64,000 nt of DNA from an uncultured Sphingomonadaceae bacterium (lineage in GTDB: Bacteria > Pseudomonadota > Alphaproteobacteria > Sphingomonadales > Sphingomonadaceae), in the NCBI GenBank assembly GCA_947493195.1, contig CANLQG010000003.1, positions 372,001 through 436,000 of the forward strand, given 5' to 3'. Below, in pieces: positions 26,799-36,400 of this stretch (positions within the stretch are counted from its first letter, which is position 1; every line of letters starts with the position of its first letter). A program made the position numbers and the translations under genes. A model generated the notes under the pieces. That model worked only from the letters and a program-made list of their open reading frames with translations, did no database searches and had not been told where the DNA came from.

Positions 26799-27371
26799 CT
26801 AGCTCGGATCCTGGTCTGCGCGGTGGAAGGTATAGGAAAGGGTGATCTGCTCCACCCCTTCCATATTGGGATCGTCCAGCGCTGCGGGATCGACGTAGTA
26901 GAGCACCGGCATGCGGATCTCTTCACCCGGTTGCAGCGTCTGTTCGGTAAAGCAGAAGCACTGAATCTTGTTGAAATAGCGACCGGCCTGCTCCGGTTCC
27001 ACATTGAAGGTGGCGGTACCGGTAATCGGCGCATCGGAGTTGTTGCGCGCGGTGTAGAAGGCCATGTCGCGCTGCCCGATGGCCACGGTGTCGGTCACCT
27101 GCACCGGCTTGAACTGCCACGGCATATTGCGCGCGGTATTGGCGTCGAAGCGGATCGAATAGCTCACGCCTCCGGCGCTGGCGGCGAACTGTTCGGCAAG
27201 GACAGCATCGGTCTCGCTTGCAACCTGGGTGGTTCCCCCGAAGCCGGTCACGCGGCAAAAAAGGTCGTATAGCGGCACGGCAGCGTACCCCAGGCCCAGC
27301 ATTGCCAAGGCCATGCCGAAGCCGAAGAACATCGTCCGCTTGTTGCGGTCTTCCAGCGTCATTGTTGCCAT
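26799..27371 (-). CDS. ctaG: Copper chaperone CtaG/Cox11
   Basis: A 190-aa inner-membrane protein that delivers copper to the CuB site of subunit I. One N-terminal membrane helix (about residues 14-33, ending in AAVPLYDLFCRVTGFGGTTQ) anchors a periplasmic immunoglobulin-like domain with the copper motif IQCFCFTEQTL. The start codon overlaps the stop of the 41-aa peptide gene by 1 nt. Length and motifs are standard. Confidence 0.94.
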   Translation of the reverse strand: MATMTLEDRNKRTMFFGFGMALAMLGLGYAAVPLYDLFCRVTGFGGTTQVASETDAVLAEQFAASAGGVSYSIRFDANTARNMPWQFKPVQVTDTVAIGQRDMAFYTARNNSDAPITGTATFNVEPEQAGRYFNKIQCFCFTEQTLQPGEEIRMPVLYYVDPAALDDPNMEGVEQITLSYTFHRADQDPS

Positions 27372-27496
27372 CAGTCGCTCATCTGTACGATTGTGATCAT
27401 GTAGAATAGCACGACGAAGCCCGCCAGAATCAGGCCGACTACGAGATTGCGTTGCTTGCGGCGGCGCTCGAACTCTCTCTTTTCCTCGGGCGTCAT
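27371..27496 (-). CDS. 41-aa single-helix membrane peptide in the oxidase operon
   Basis: A short gene encoding 41 residues: a charged cytoplasmic head ([16 protein letters not shown]), a hydrophobic helix at about residues 18-36 ([18 protein letters not shown]), and a short tail. Its ATG overlaps the ctaB stop by 4 nt (ATGA) and its TGA overlaps the ctaG ATG by 1 nt. This double coupling, plus a positively charged head before a helix, argues strongly that it is translated. Small CoxF-type proteins occupy this place in related operons; its precise job is unknown. It is easily missed by length-based gene calls. Confidence 0.75.
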   Translation of the reverse strand: MTPEEKREFERRRKQRNLVVGLILAGFVVLFYMITIVQMSD

Positions 27497-28404
27497 GCGA
27501 ACATCACCCGGTCTACGACCAGCGCGCCGAACAAGGCGAACAGGTAAAGGATGGAATAGGCAAACAGGCGCTTCTCGGGACGCATGGTATCACCCTCCAC
27601 GCTCGTGCGCAGGCCCACAGGTACCGACATTGCAAGGAAGATGCCTGATAGGGCAATGGCTGAAAGGCCATAGGCAGCGCCGGTCCCGCCAATCCACCAC
27701 GGCAGCACGCTGAGTGGCAGTAGCAGCGCGGAGTAAATAAGGATCTGGCGGCGCGTCGTCGTCTCACCCCGTGCCACGGGCATCATCGGGATACCGGCTT
27801 CCGCGTAATCGATCTTCACCCACAGGGCGAGCGCCCAGAAATGCGGCGGGGTCCACATGAAGATGATGGCGAACAGCAGCAGCGGCATGGCCGTAATCTC
27901 ATTGGTCACCGCGATCCAGCCGATCAGCGGCGGGAATGCGCCGGCGGCGCCGCCGATGACAATGTTCTGCGGCGTGCTGGGCTTCAGCCACATGGTGTAG
28001 ATCACCACGTAGAAGAAAATGCTGAATGCCAGCACGGCGGCGGACAACCAGTTGACCGCCAGTCCCATGATCACGATGGACGTGCCCGAAAGCAACATGC
28101 CGAAATCGCGCGCGTCCTCTCGACGCAGTTTGCCCAGCGGCAGCGGGCGGCGAGCCGTGCGCTTCATCTTGGCGTCGATGTCGGCTTCCCACCACTGGTT
28201 GAGCGCCCCGGCCCCGCCCGCAGCAAGCGCGATGCACAGGATGGCAGTGAAGCCGATGACCGGGTGAATTGTCCCCGGCGCGGCCAGCAGGCCGCACAGC
28301 GCCGTGAACACCACGAGGCGCATGACCTTCGGCTTCGTCAGCGCAAAGAAATCACGCCAGTCGGCGGGAAGCTGTGTCGCGATAGGGGCTGCGGTTGTGG
28401 TCAC
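27493..28404 (-). CDS. ctaB: Heme O synthase (protoheme IX farnesyltransferase)
   Basis: CtaB farnesylates heme b to heme o, the precursor of heme a for this oxidase. It is a UbiA-type membrane protein with the motif [21 protein letters not shown], containing the Mg-binding Asp residues, and the second motif region near [13 protein letters not shown] chose GTG 28404 (303 aa) because homologues begin near this VTTTAAP region; ATG 28464 would add 20 residues and is possible. It follows ctaD and is coupled to the 41-aa peptide gene. Confidence 0.92.
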   Translation of the reverse strand: MTTTAAPIATQLPADWRDFFALTKPKVMRLVVFTALCGLLAAPGTIHPVIGFTAILCIALAAGGAGALNQWWEADIDAKMKRTARRPLPLGKLRREDARDFGMLLSGTSIVIMGLAVNWLSAAVLAFSIFFYVVIYTMWLKPSTPQNIVIGGAAGAFPPLIGWIAVTNEITAMPLLLFAIIFMWTPPHFWALALWVKIDYAEAGIPMMPVARGETTTRRQILIYSALLLPLSVLPWWIGGTGAAYGLSAIALSGIFLAMSVPVGLRTSVEGDTMRPEKRLFAYSILYLFALFGALVVDRVMFA

Positions 28405-28482
28405 GTTATCAATCTCTATGCGAAAGGGGCGCACCGTCTCCGGCGCGCCCCCTCCCGTTTTCATTCAGGCGAGGGCCGCCGA

Positions 28483-30201
28483 TCAGGCGTTCGCCGGTTT
28501 CGGGCTGATATGATCGTCGGCCGAGTGGTGCTCTTCGATTACCGGCAGCGTTTCGAACTGGTGGAACGGCGGCGGGCTGGAAAGGCTCCATTCCAGCGTC
28601 GTCGCGCCTTCGCCCCAGTAGTTGGCTTCCGGCTTCTTGCCGAAGAAGATCGCGTACAGGATGTTCACGAAGAAGATCACGATCGACACAGCCATGATCA
28701 TGTAGCCGATGGTGGCGATCTCGTTCCAGTAGGCGAAGGCAGCGGTGTAATCCGGATAGCGACGCGCCATGCCCTGCAGGCCCAGGAAGTGCATCGGGAA
28801 GAAGATCACGTTCACGCCGACGAAGAACACCCAGAAGTGCAGGTGTGCCAGGAATTCGGAATGCCAGCGCCCGAACATCTTCGGGAACCAGTAATACCAG
28901 CCCGCGAACATGGAGGTAACCGCACCCAGCGACAGCACGTAATGGAAGTGCGCCACCACGTAATAGGTGTCGTGCAGGTTGTCGTCGATGCCGCCGTTGG
29001 CCAGCACGACGCCGGTCACACCGCCAACGGTGAACAGGAAGATGAAGCCCATCGCCCAGACCATCGGCGACTTGAACTCGATCGAACCGCCCCACATCGT
29101 GGCGATCCAGCTGAAGATCTTGATGCCGGTGGGAACCGCGATGACCATGGTGGCCGCCGTGAAGTACATCTTCGTGTTCACGTCGAGACCCACGGTGTAC
29201 ATGTGGTGCGCCCAGACGATGAAGCCGACCACGCCGATGGCGACCATGGCGTAGGCCATGCCGAGATAGCCGAACACCGGCTTCTTGGAGAAGGTCGCAA
29301 CGATCTGCGAGATCATGCCGAAGCCCGGCAGGATCATAATGTAGACTTCAGGGTGGCCGAAGAACCAGAACAGGTGCTGGTAGAGAACGGGGTCACCGCC
29401 GCCAGCCGGATCGAAGAACGTCGTGCCGAAGTTACGGTCCGTCAGCAGCATGGTGATAGCGGCAGCCAGCACCGGCAGCGCCAGCAGCAGCAGGAACGCG
29501 GTGACCAGCACCGACCACACGAACAGCGGCATCTTGTGCAGGGTCATGCCCGGCGCACGCATGTTGAAAATGGTGGTGATGAAATTGGTGGCACCAAGGA
29601 TCGAGCCGGCACCTGCAAGGTGCAGAGAGAAAATCGCAAAGTCGACCGCCGGACCGACCGAGCCCGAGGTGGAGAGCGGTGCATAGACCGTCCAGCCAAC
29701 GCCCGCGCCCATACCGGTGCCCCCGGGTACGAACATCGAGAACAGCAATGACAGGAAGCCCGCCACGGTCAGCCAGAACGAGATATTGTTCATGCGCGGG
29801 AAGGCCATGTCCGGCGCGCCGATCATCAGCGGCACGAACCAGTTGCCGAACCCGCCGATCATGGCAGGCATGACCATGAAGAATACCATGATCAGGCCGT
29901 GCGCTGTGATCAGCACGTTCCACATGTGGCCCTGCTGATCGAAGCTGGAACCGTCGCCACCCAGCAGATCCACGAATGTGCCGAGATACTGCAGGCCGGG
30001 AGCCGCCAGTTCGGCGCGCATGGCGCCGGAAATGGCACCACCGATGACACCCGCGATAATCGCGAAGATCAGGTAGAGCGTGCCGATGTCCTTGTGGTTC
30101 GTCGACATGAACCAGCGAGCGAAGAAACCAGGCTTGTGATCGGCATGATCATGCGCATGGTCTTCGTGGTGGGCGTCGAAACCTTCAGCGGTGGTAGCCA
30201 T
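28483..30201 (-). CDS. ctaD: Cytochrome c oxidase subunit I
   Basis: The 572-aa catalytic subunit with twelve membrane helices, carrying heme a, heme a3 and CuB. The CuB His-Tyr crosslink region is [36 protein letters not shown] and [17 protein letters not shown] hold the other metal ligands and the K channel. The N-terminus is cytoplasmic and His-rich ([13 protein letters not shown]). It lies 35 nt after ctaC. All key residues appear intact. Confidence 0.98.
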   Translation of the reverse strand: MATTAEGFDAHHEDHAHDHADHKPGFFARWFMSTNHKDIGTLYLIFAIIAGVIGGAISGAMRAELAAPGLQYLGTFVDLLGGDGSSFDQQGHMWNVLITAHGLIMVFFMVMPAMIGGFGNWFVPLMIGAPDMAFPRMNNISFWLTVAGFLSLLFSMFVPGGTGMGAGVGWTVYAPLSTSGSVGPAVDFAIFSLHLAGAGSILGATNFITTIFNMRAPGMTLHKMPLFVWSVLVTAFLLLLALPVLAAAITMLLTDRNFGTTFFDPAGGGDPVLYQHLFWFFGHPEVYIMILPGFGMISQIVATFSKKPVFGYLGMAYAMVAIGVVGFIVWAHHMYTVGLDVNTKMYFTAATMVIAVPTGIKIFSWIATMWGGSIEFKSPMVWAMGFIFLFTVGGVTGVVLANGGIDDNLHDTYYVVAHFHYVLSLGAVTSMFAGWYYWFPKMFGRWHSEFLAHLHFWVFFVGVNVIFFPMHFLGLQGMARRYPDYTAAFAYWNEIATIGYMIMAVSIVIFFVNILYAIFFGKKPEANYWGEGATTLEWSLSSPPPFHQFETLPVIEEHHSADDHISPKPANA

Positions 30202-30236
30202 TTTTCAGCGAACCTTATCGTATGTGTCGTCAGTAA

Positions 30237-31340
30237 TCAGGTAGTCGGAGCGGCTTGGTCGACCGGCGGCTCGCCAGCCAGCGGAGCGTCCTCGGCAGAG
30301 CTTGCAGGCGAGCGACCGCCCTCAACCTCGACAGTGTCTTCCCCGGCAGGAGCGGCAGCGCCAGCTTCCTGCGCCTCGATCTGGGCGCGCGTCATGCCGC
30401 CCGGCTGGCTCTGCACCCAAGCGTTGAATTCATCCAGCGGGCGCGCCTCGATGGCGATCGGCATGTAGCCGTGACGGGCACCGCACAGCTCCATGCACTG
30501 GCCGTAATAAATGCCCGGCTCGGTGATCGTCAGCATCTTCTCGTTGATGCGGCCGGGAACGGCGTCCAGCTTGAACCACAGCGAGGGGATGCCGAACGAG
30601 TGGATCACGTCCGCGCCGAACGTCTGCAGGCGGATCGGTACACCGACAGGCACGACCATGCGGTTATCCACGGCCAGTTGGTGCGGTTCGCCAGCGTCCA
30701 GTGCTTCTTCCTCGCTCAGCATGTTCGACACCACTTCGAACCCGCCGTTGTCGACGTATTCATAGCCCCAGTACCACTGGTAGCCGTTGGCCTTGATGGT
30801 AATCGCGTCTTCCGGCGGAGACTGGTACTGGCGCGCAAGCAGCGTGATCGACGGTACTGCAATGACCACCAGGATCAGAACTGGGATTACCGTCCAGATT
30901 ACTTCGATCAGGGTATTGTGGCTGGTGCGCGAAGCAACCTGATTGGAGCGCTTGTTATACCTCACCACGACCCACAGCAGCAGGCCGAGGACGAACAGGC
31001 TGATCACGGTGATGATGGGCATCAGGATGGCGTCGTGCATCCACAGCGCATAATCACCGTTGTCGGTATATTGCGGCTGGAAAGTCATCGATCCCAGCAG
31101 GTCCTCATCGGAACTCACCGGCTGGCCCTTGATCATTTCGGGGCCGTAATATTCGAAACCGGGCGCTTCGGCCTCGGTTACCGTCGTTTCCAGCGGCTCG
31201 GCCACCGCGCCCTCGACCAGCGACACGTCTTCGCTATCCTGCGCCATCGCCGCCTGTGGGACAGCAGTGAAAGACATCACTGCCAGCGCCAATAGGGCGA
31301 GGAAATTGAGTTTCTTGCGGGCGAATGCGCCGAAATTCAT
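30237..31340 (-). CDS. ctaC: Cytochrome c oxidase subunit II
   Basis: The 367-aa CuA subunit that receives electrons from cytochrome c. After a signal peptide and two membrane helices comes the periplasmic cupredoxin domain with the CuA motif CMELCGARHGYM. The C-terminus is a roughly 60-residue Ala/Pro/Glu-rich tail with no known role. I chose ATG 31340, with GGAAA nine bases upstream; an in-frame ATG at 31358 has a worse site. It heads the oxidase operon, divergent from pyrE across a 200-bp gap with nested palindromes. Confidence 0.95.
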   Translation of the reverse strand: MNFGAFARKKLNFLALLALAVMSFTAVPQAAMAQDSEDVSLVEGAVAEPLETTVTEAEAPGFEYYGPEMIKGQPVSSDEDLLGSMTFQPQYTDNGDYALWMHDAILMPIITVISLFVLGLLLWVVVRYNKRSNQVASRTSHNTLIEVIWTVIPVLILVVIAVPSITLLARQYQSPPEDAITIKANGYQWYWGYEYVDNGGFEVVSNMLSEEEALDAGEPHQLAVDNRMVVPVGVPIRLQTFGADVIHSFGIPSLWFKLDAVPGRINEKMLTITEPGIYYGQCMELCGARHGYMPIAIEARPLDEFNAWVQSQPGGMTRAQIEAQEAGAAAPAGEDTVEVEGGRSPASSAEDAPLAGEPPVDQAAPTT

Positions 31341-31469
31341 GGTTTCAAAGCTTTCCATTTACCGTCTTGGGCACAAGTGCCCACAGACCCCGACCGGGGC
31401 CGCCAACGCCGCGCCTATACGCGCGCTTGCCCCATGCCTCAAGCGCAACTAGGGACTTTTTTCCACCCC

Positions 31470-31507
31470 GCATATCCGGACCTTGGTCCAAGGGTACCCC
31501 GATATGC
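31470..31507. promoter_or_regulatory. Nested palindromes between ctaC and pyrE
   Basis: A perfect outer repeat GCATATC (31470-31476) and GATATGC (31501-31507) encloses an inner CCTTGG-T-CCAAGG (31481-31493). They are almost concentric and sit about 130 nt upstream of ctaC and 34 nt upstream of pyrE. The element could be an operator for either gene or a hairpin in the pyrE leader. The rest of the 200-bp gap shows nothing I would name. Confidence 0.45.
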
Positions 31508-31540
31508 GTCACTGCCTTAGGAAAAGGACTGGCCAGCAGC

Positions 31541-32119
31541 ATGACACAGGACGAAGTCCTCGATGAATTCCGCGCCAGCGGCGCCCTCCTCGAAGGCCAC
31601 TTCAAGCTGTCTTCCGGTCGGCACAGCGGACATTACCTGCAATGCGCGCGGGTGTTGATGAACCCGCACCGCGCGGCCAGGCTGGCTGAGGCGCTGGGTG
31701 AAAAACTCCCCGGCGATATTCTCGATTCGCTCGATGCCGTGGTCAGTCCGGCGATGGGCGGCATTATCATCGGCCACGAAATGGGCCGCGCGCTCAATCT
31801 GGACGCCATGTTCCTCGAACGCCCCGATGGCGAGTTCCATCTGCGTCGCGGTTTCGCGATCGAGCCGGGAGCCAAAGTGCTGATGGTTGAAGACGTGGTC
31901 ACCACCGGCCTTTCCAGCCGCGAGGCGATTGCCGCTGTCGCACGCGAGGGCGGCGAAGTGCTGGCAGAGGTTGCGCTGGTCGACCGCTCTAACGGCTCTG
32001 CCGATCTGGGCGTGCCTTTCTTCCCGCTTATCGACATAGACTTCCCCACCTATGCCGAGGACGAATTACCTGCCGAGCTGGCCGCAGTGCCGGTGACGAA
32101 GCCAGGTAGCCGCAAGTGA
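31541..32119 (+). CDS. pyrE: Orotate phosphoribosyltransferase
   Basis: PyrE joins orotate to PRPP to make OMP. The 192-aa product has the PRPP loop VEDVVTTG at residues 116-123 and the N-terminal HFKLSSGRHSGHYLQC block of the alphaproteobacterial type. ATG 31541 follows a GC-rich palindromic leader. Its stop overlaps the GTG of the next gene by 4 nt. It begins a long plus-strand operon reaching ruvX. Confidence 0.95.
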   Translation: MTQDEVLDEFRASGALLEGHFKLSSGRHSGHYLQCARVLMNPHRAARLAEALGEKLPGDILDSLDAVVSPAMGGIIIGHEMGRALNLDAMFLERPDGEFHLRRGFAIEPGAKVLMVEDVVTTGLSSREAIAAVAREGGEVLAEVALVDRSNGSADLGVPFFPLIDIDFPTYAEDELPAELAAVPVTKPGSRK

Positions 32120-33180
32120 GCATTGCCGCGCGTCTTGTTGCCGCATCGCTCGCCTGCGCCATCACCGCGGGCTGCGCGTCGACGGTCGGCTCCTCCTTTG
32201 ACGAGCAGGGCGCCGATCTGCGCGCCTATGCGACCCTGGTCGACAATGGCTTTACCGGCGATGCCGCCTTCATGCGTCCGGGCAAGTCCGACACTATCTA
32301 TTATGGCACAACCGAGCCAGACGGGGCTGCTACACGCACGATCGAAGGCTGGCCGTGGGCGTCCGTCACGAAGCAGGTGATTGCCGTGCTCGTGATGCGC
32401 GAGGTGGAAGACGGTCGCATATCCCTGGGCAGCGACGTGGGCCACTGGATCCCTGCCCTGCGCGGCCGCGGGCTGACGGTGGAAAACTTGCTGCGTCATC
32501 GCAGCGACCTGCCCAACCCCGATGATACACCTGCGGATGAGAGCGGCTTTCCCAGGTTCTACTCGGACGACGGCGATACCCTCTCCTATTGCACCCGGCA
32601 GGGTGAAGCACCGGCGGACGGCGGCTGGGCCTACAACAACTGCGACTACATCGTGCTGGGCGCGGTGCTTGAGGAATCGACGGACAGCAGCCTGGACCTG
32701 CTCCTGGCACAGGGGATCGGGCTCGAATCGGGTTGGATCAACACCAGCTTCCTTACGTCCGACAGCGAGCGCGACTTTGCCTCGCGCAGCCAAGACGACG
32801 CGCGCCGTATCGCGGGCTACGGAGCCGCGGGGGCGCTGGTGGGGCCGCTGGACGACATCCTCGCCTTCGACCGTGCGCTGATGAGCGGACGGCTGCTGGG
32901 CGAGGATGCCCTGGCCCGGCTCTGGCGCAGCGATCCGTCATCGGGTTCCATGGCCTTGGGCCAATGGGTTTTCGAGGCTCCGCTGGCGGGCTGCGACGCG
33001 CCTGTTCGCATCGTCGAGCGGCGCGGGGCTATCGGCCGATACCAGGTGCGCAACATCATGCTGCCCGATCGCGGCACGGCCATCGCGCTCGCGACCGACC
33101 AGGCGGATTTCGACTTCGGAGAAATCTGGACCGGCAGCGGCGCCATACACGATGCCCTGGCCGAATTGGCCTGCAGCTAG
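32116..33180 (+). CDS. Serine hydrolase, beta-lactamase class C-like lipoprotein
   Basis: A 354-aa penicillin-binding-protein-like hydrolase. A short signal peptide ends in a lipobox-like TAGC with Cys20. The active-site SxxK is S83-V-T-K86 and the second motif YNN is at residues 173-175; a KTG-type third motif is not obvious. Members include esterases and peptidases as well as beta-lactamases, so resistance should not be assumed. GTG 32116 overlaps the pyrE stop by 4 nt, so it is translated from the same message. Confidence 0.75.
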   Translation: MSIAARLVAASLACAITAGCASTVGSSFDEQGADLRAYATLVDNGFTGDAAFMRPGKSDTIYYGTTEPDGAATRTIEGWPWASVTKQVIAVLVMREVEDGRISLGSDVGHWIPALRGRGLTVENLLRHRSDLPNPDDTPADESGFPRFYSDDGDTLSYCTRQGEAPADGGWAYNNCDYIVLGAVLEESTDSSLDLLLAQGIGLESGWINTSFLTSDSERDFASRSQDDARRIAGYGAAGALVGPLDDILAFDRALMSGRLLGEDALARLWRSDPSSGSMALGQWVFEAPLAGCDAPVRIVERRGAIGRYQVRNIMLPDRGTAIALATDQADFDFGEIWTGSGAIHDALAELACS

Positions 33181-33216
33181 AATTGCGTGGCAGGTTCGAC
33201 TAGAGGCGCTGCCAGC

Positions 33217-33957
33217 ATGACCCATATCCTTCGCCTAGGCGTGAACATCGATCACGTTGCCACCATCCGCAACGCGCGTGGCGGCGATCACCCAGATCCC
33301 GTGCGCGCGGCAGAAATCGTGGCGCGATGCGGCGGTGACGGCATCACCGCGCACCTGCGCGAGGATCGCCGCCACATCCGTGACGAGGACCTGCGGCGGA
33401 TCCAGGACGCAACGGACCTGCCGCTGAACCTGGAAATGGCCGCGACCGACGAAATGCTGGCTATCGCCCTTGCGCACAAGCCGCATGCCGCCTGCATCGT
33501 CCCGGAAAAGCGGGAGGAGCGCACGACGGAAGGCGGGCTCGACGCTGCCGGACTGCACAACCACATCGCGCCTATCGTGGGGCGTCTGCTGGATGCCGGC
33601 ATCCGCGTATCGCTGTTTATCGAAGCTTCGGAGCGCCAGCTCGATGCCGCGCTGCAGCTTGGCGTGCCGGTGGTGGAATTCCATACCGGCGAATATGCCC
33701 ACGCCGGGCTCGATGGCGATTCTGCTCGGTTGGAAAAGGAACTGAAGCGCGTTGCCGACATGGCCGCGCTGGCGGTCAAGAACGGGATCGAGCCGCACGC
33801 CGGGCACGGTCTCACCTACGAGAACGTGCAGCCAATTGCCGCCATCCCGCAACTGGCCGAGCTCAATATCGGGCACTACCTGATCGGAGAGGCGATCTTC
33901 TGCGGTCTGGAACCTGCCGTGCTGAAAATGCGCGAACTGATGGATGATGCTCGATGA
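33217..33957 (+). CDS. pdxJ: Pyridoxine 5'-phosphate synthase PdxJ
   Basis: PdxJ condenses 3-amino-2-oxopropyl phosphate with 1-deoxyxylulose 5-phosphate to pyridoxine phosphate. The 246-aa TIM barrel shows LGVNIDHVATIRNARG at the N-terminus, the glycine-rich GHGLTYENVQPIA near residue 200 and HYLIGEAIFCGL near the end. ATG 33217 begins at the conserved THILRLGVN. It is followed 24 nt later by acpS, a classic pair. Confidence 0.95.
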   Translation: MTHILRLGVNIDHVATIRNARGGDHPDPVRAAEIVARCGGDGITAHLREDRRHIRDEDLRRIQDATDLPLNLEMAATDEMLAIALAHKPHAACIVPEKREERTTEGGLDAAGLHNHIAPIVGRLLDAGIRVSLFIEASERQLDAALQLGVPVVEFHTGEYAHAGLDGDSARLEKELKRVADMAALAVKNGIEPHAGHGLTYENVQPIAAIPQLAELNIGHYLIGEAIFCGLEPAVLKMRELMDDAR

Positions 33958-33981
33958 GGTGGGCACGGTGAGGTTGGCACG

Positions 33982-34386
33982 ATGATCATCGGTATTGGCT
34001 CCGACTTGTGCAATATCGAGCGCATCCAGAACTCCCTCGATCGCTGGGGCGAGCGGTTCAAGCAGCGCAGCTTCACAGATGTGGAGAACGCCAAGGCCGC
34101 GCGCCGTCCGCACACCCAGGCGGGCACCTATGCCAAGCGGTTCGCTGCGAAAGAGGCGTTCAGCAAGGCAGTGGGCACAGGGTTCAAGCGCGGTGTCTAC
34201 ATGAAAGACATCGGCGTGGTGAACGCTCCTTCCGGCGCGCCAACGCTGGCATTAACCGGCGGCGCGAAGACCCGGCTGGAAGAAATGACGCCGCCCGGAC
34301 ACACCGTTTCCATTCATGTTACTCTCACTGACGATCATCCATGGGCACAGGCCTTCGTGATCATCGAAGCCCATCCGGAAGCCTGA
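33982..34386 (+). CDS. acpS: Holo-[acyl-carrier-protein] synthase AcpS
   Basis: AcpS adds the 4'-phosphopantetheine arm to acyl carrier protein. The 134-aa product carries the two family motifs [14 protein letters not shown] (Mg-binding Asp near residue 6) and [16 protein letters not shown]. It follows pdxJ and precedes lepB, the normal alphaproteobacterial order. Confidence 0.95.
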   Translation: MIIGIGSDLCNIERIQNSLDRWGERFKQRSFTDVENAKAARRPHTQAGTYAKRFAAKEAFSKAVGTGFKRGVYMKDIGVVNAPSGAPTLALTGGAKTRLEEMTPPGHTVSIHVTLTDDHPWAQAFVIIEAHPEA

Positions 34387-34397
34387 TCCCTACCGCT

Positions 34398-35243
34398 ATG
34401 AGCGATACCAAACCGAAGGAGCCGATCGACTGGTTCGCGGAACTGCGCGGCCTTGGCCTGATGCTGCTCGCCGTGCTGGCCTTCCATACTTTCGTGGCAA
34501 AGCCGTTCTACATTCCCAGCGCCAGCATGGTCCCCAACCTGCTGGTGGGGGACCGGCTGGTGGTATCCAAATACCCCTATGGCTGGTCTTGGGTCTCTAC
34601 CAGCTTCCACCTCGCCCCGCGCGACGACTGGCGCGTTGCGCCTGGCACCCCCGAATACGGCGACATCGTGATCGCCGTGCCGCCGCACAAGGCAGAGGAT
34701 TACATCAAGCGCGTGGTCGCCCTGCCGGGAGATACCATCGCACTGGTGGACGGGCAGATCATCCTTAATGGAGAGCCCATCGTGCAGGAGGTGGAGCCAC
34801 CGGTGCGACTGCCGGTCGAGAACGACAATATCTGTAGCTACGGCACCGAATGCCTTTCGGTCTTTGCGCCCTATCAGGTCACGTTGGACGACGGCACGCA
34901 GGTCTACGAGCCGCCCACTTATCGGGAAACGCTTCCCAACGGCGCGAGTTATCTCATCATCGACCACATGGATCAGGCGCTTGACGATATGGCAGAAATC
35001 ACCGTGCCCGATGGCCACGTGTTCCTGATGGGCGATAACCGCGACCATTCGGCAGACAGCCGCGCGCCGGTTTACGCCAGCGGTCTTGGGGGCCCGGTCC
35101 CGCTGGAGGATGTGGGCGGGCGAGCCGAGTTCATTACCTTCTCGCTCGACGGGCAGGCTACGTGGAATCCGATAAGCTGGTTCCAGGCCTTGCGCGGCTG
35201 GCGCGCCTGGACCAGTTTGCGCCCTGAAATAAGGGGAGAATGA
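34398..35243 (+). CDS. lepB: Signal peptidase I
   Basis: The 281-aa inner-membrane protease that removes signal peptides. One N-terminal helix (about residues 19-34) precedes the catalytic serine Ser43 in IPSASMVPNL; the general base is Lys104 in YIKRVVALPGD, and GHVFLMGDNRDHSADSR is the conserved box E. ATG 34398 gives the conserved start. Its stop overlaps the ATG of the permease gene by 4 nt. Insertions between boxes (residues 125-190) are long, as in relatives. Confidence 0.95.
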   Translation: MSDTKPKEPIDWFAELRGLGLMLLAVLAFHTFVAKPFYIPSASMVPNLLVGDRLVVSKYPYGWSWVSTSFHLAPRDDWRVAPGTPEYGDIVIAVPPHKAEDYIKRVVALPGDTIALVDGQIILNGEPIVQEVEPPVRLPVENDNICSYGTECLSVFAPYQVTLDDGTQVYEPPTYRETLPNGASYLIIDHMDQALDDMAEITVPDGHVFLMGDNRDHSADSRAPVYASGLGGPVPLEDVGGRAEFITFSLDGQATWNPISWFQALRGWRAWTSLRPEIRGE

Positions 35244-36400
35244 ACGTCATGGGCAATCCTGCCGGACCCAACGACGATGCCAAGATGGGGGCGAGCCCCA
35301 CGCGCATCTCCTCGCCGGAACTGCGGTTCGAGGCATGGCGCGCCCTGACCTGGACCCTGGTGGTCGGTCTGGTCGTGCTGGCCGTATATATCTCGCAGAG
35401 CCTGCTGGTCATCTTCGGCGCTATGGTTTTCGCGACGCTGGTGGATGGGGGTTCGCGGCTGATTGGACGCTGGCTGCCGATCGCGCGCGGCTGGCGCATC
35501 GGATTGGTGCTGCTTGCTACGGTCGCCTTCCTCGTCTGGCTCTCGATGTTCGCCGGATCGCAGATTTCGCAGCAGGCCGCCGAATTTCCTTCCATTGTCG
35601 AAGAACAGGTCCGCGAGCTTTTCAGCTGGATGCGCGAACAGGGCTTTCAGATCAGCATGGACACCGTGCAGTCGATGGCTAGCCAGGCGGCCAGCGGCTT
35701 TGGAACTGTCACCCGCGCCTTGGGCGGATTGCTGGGAGGGCTGACCACGCTTGTGCTGATTGTCATCATTGGCATCTATGTTGCCGCGGAACCGCGCCTT
35801 TACGAGCGCGGCGTGGCGTGGATGCTGCCGAAGGCGCGTCGCGACCAGTTCTATCGCACCGCCAGCCAGATGGGTTACACCATGCGCCGCCTGCTGTTCG
35901 GCAGGCTGGTGGGCATGGTGTTCGAAGGCTGCTTCACCTACATCGCCCTGCTGGGTTACGGGCTGGTGACGGGAGACGAGATTCCCATGGCCGCGCTGCT
36001 GGCAATCCTTACCGGACTGCTGGCCTTCATTCCCAATGTCGGCGCGCTGATTTCGGGCGGCCTGATGGTGCTGGTGGGCTTTTCGGGCGGGGCCCAGATG
36101 GGCATCTATACCATCGTCGTCTATCTCGCGGTGCAGAACATCGACGGCTATTTCGTCATTCCGATGATCGCGCGCAAGACGGTGGACCTCGCTCCGGCTC
36201 TGGTGCTTGCCATGCAGTTGATCATGGGCATCCTGTTCGGCATCCTCGGGCTATTGCTGGCCGACCCGATGCTGGCCATGATCAAGGTTGCGCTGGAAGA
36301 ACGCGCCCGCGCAAAGGACGCGGAGGACGAAACCATGCTGGATGAAAATGCGCGGGCGACCGCGGGCCATGCCACTACCCTGGAGAACGACCCTGCGTAA
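35240..36400 (+). CDS. AI-2E family transporter (TqsA/PerM-like permease)
   Basis: A 386-aa membrane protein of the AI-2 exporter superfamily. Eight or so hydrophobic helices include the family segments near LLAILTGLLAFIPNVGALISG and the C-terminal MGILFGILGLLLADPMLAMIKVA. The acidic, polar C-terminal tail overlaps the next gene. The superfamily name reflects TqsA, but transport of autoinducer-2 is not implied here. It is coupled to lepB by an ATGA overlap. Confidence 0.78.
   Translation: MNVMGNPAGPNDDAKMGASPTRISSPELRFEAWRALTWTLVVGLVVLAVYISQSLLVIFGAMVFATLVDGGSRLIGRWLPIARGWRIGLVLLATVAFLVWLSMFAGSQISQQAAEFPSIVEEQVRELFSWMREQGFQISMDTVQSMASQAASGFGTVTRALGGLLGGLTTLVLIVIIGIYVAAEPRLYERGVAWMLPKARRDQFYRTASQMGYTMRRLLFGRLVGMVFEGCFTYIALLGYGLVTGDEIPMAALLAILTGLLAFIPNVGALISGGLMVLVGFSGGAQMGIYTIVVYLAVQNIDGYFVIPMIARKTVDLAPALVLAMQLIMGILFGILGLLLADPMLAMIKVALEERARAKDAEDETMLDENARATAGHATTLENDPA

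Noticed and set aside
27841..29751. A 636-codon open frame on the plus strand opposite ctaB and ctaD
   Set aside because: Antisense to highly conserved oxidase genes; the translation is His/Arg/Asp-rich with no domain.
32116..33180. Calling the serine hydrolase a beta-lactamase resistance gene
   Set aside because: SxxK and YxN are present but no clear KTG motif, and the family is broad.
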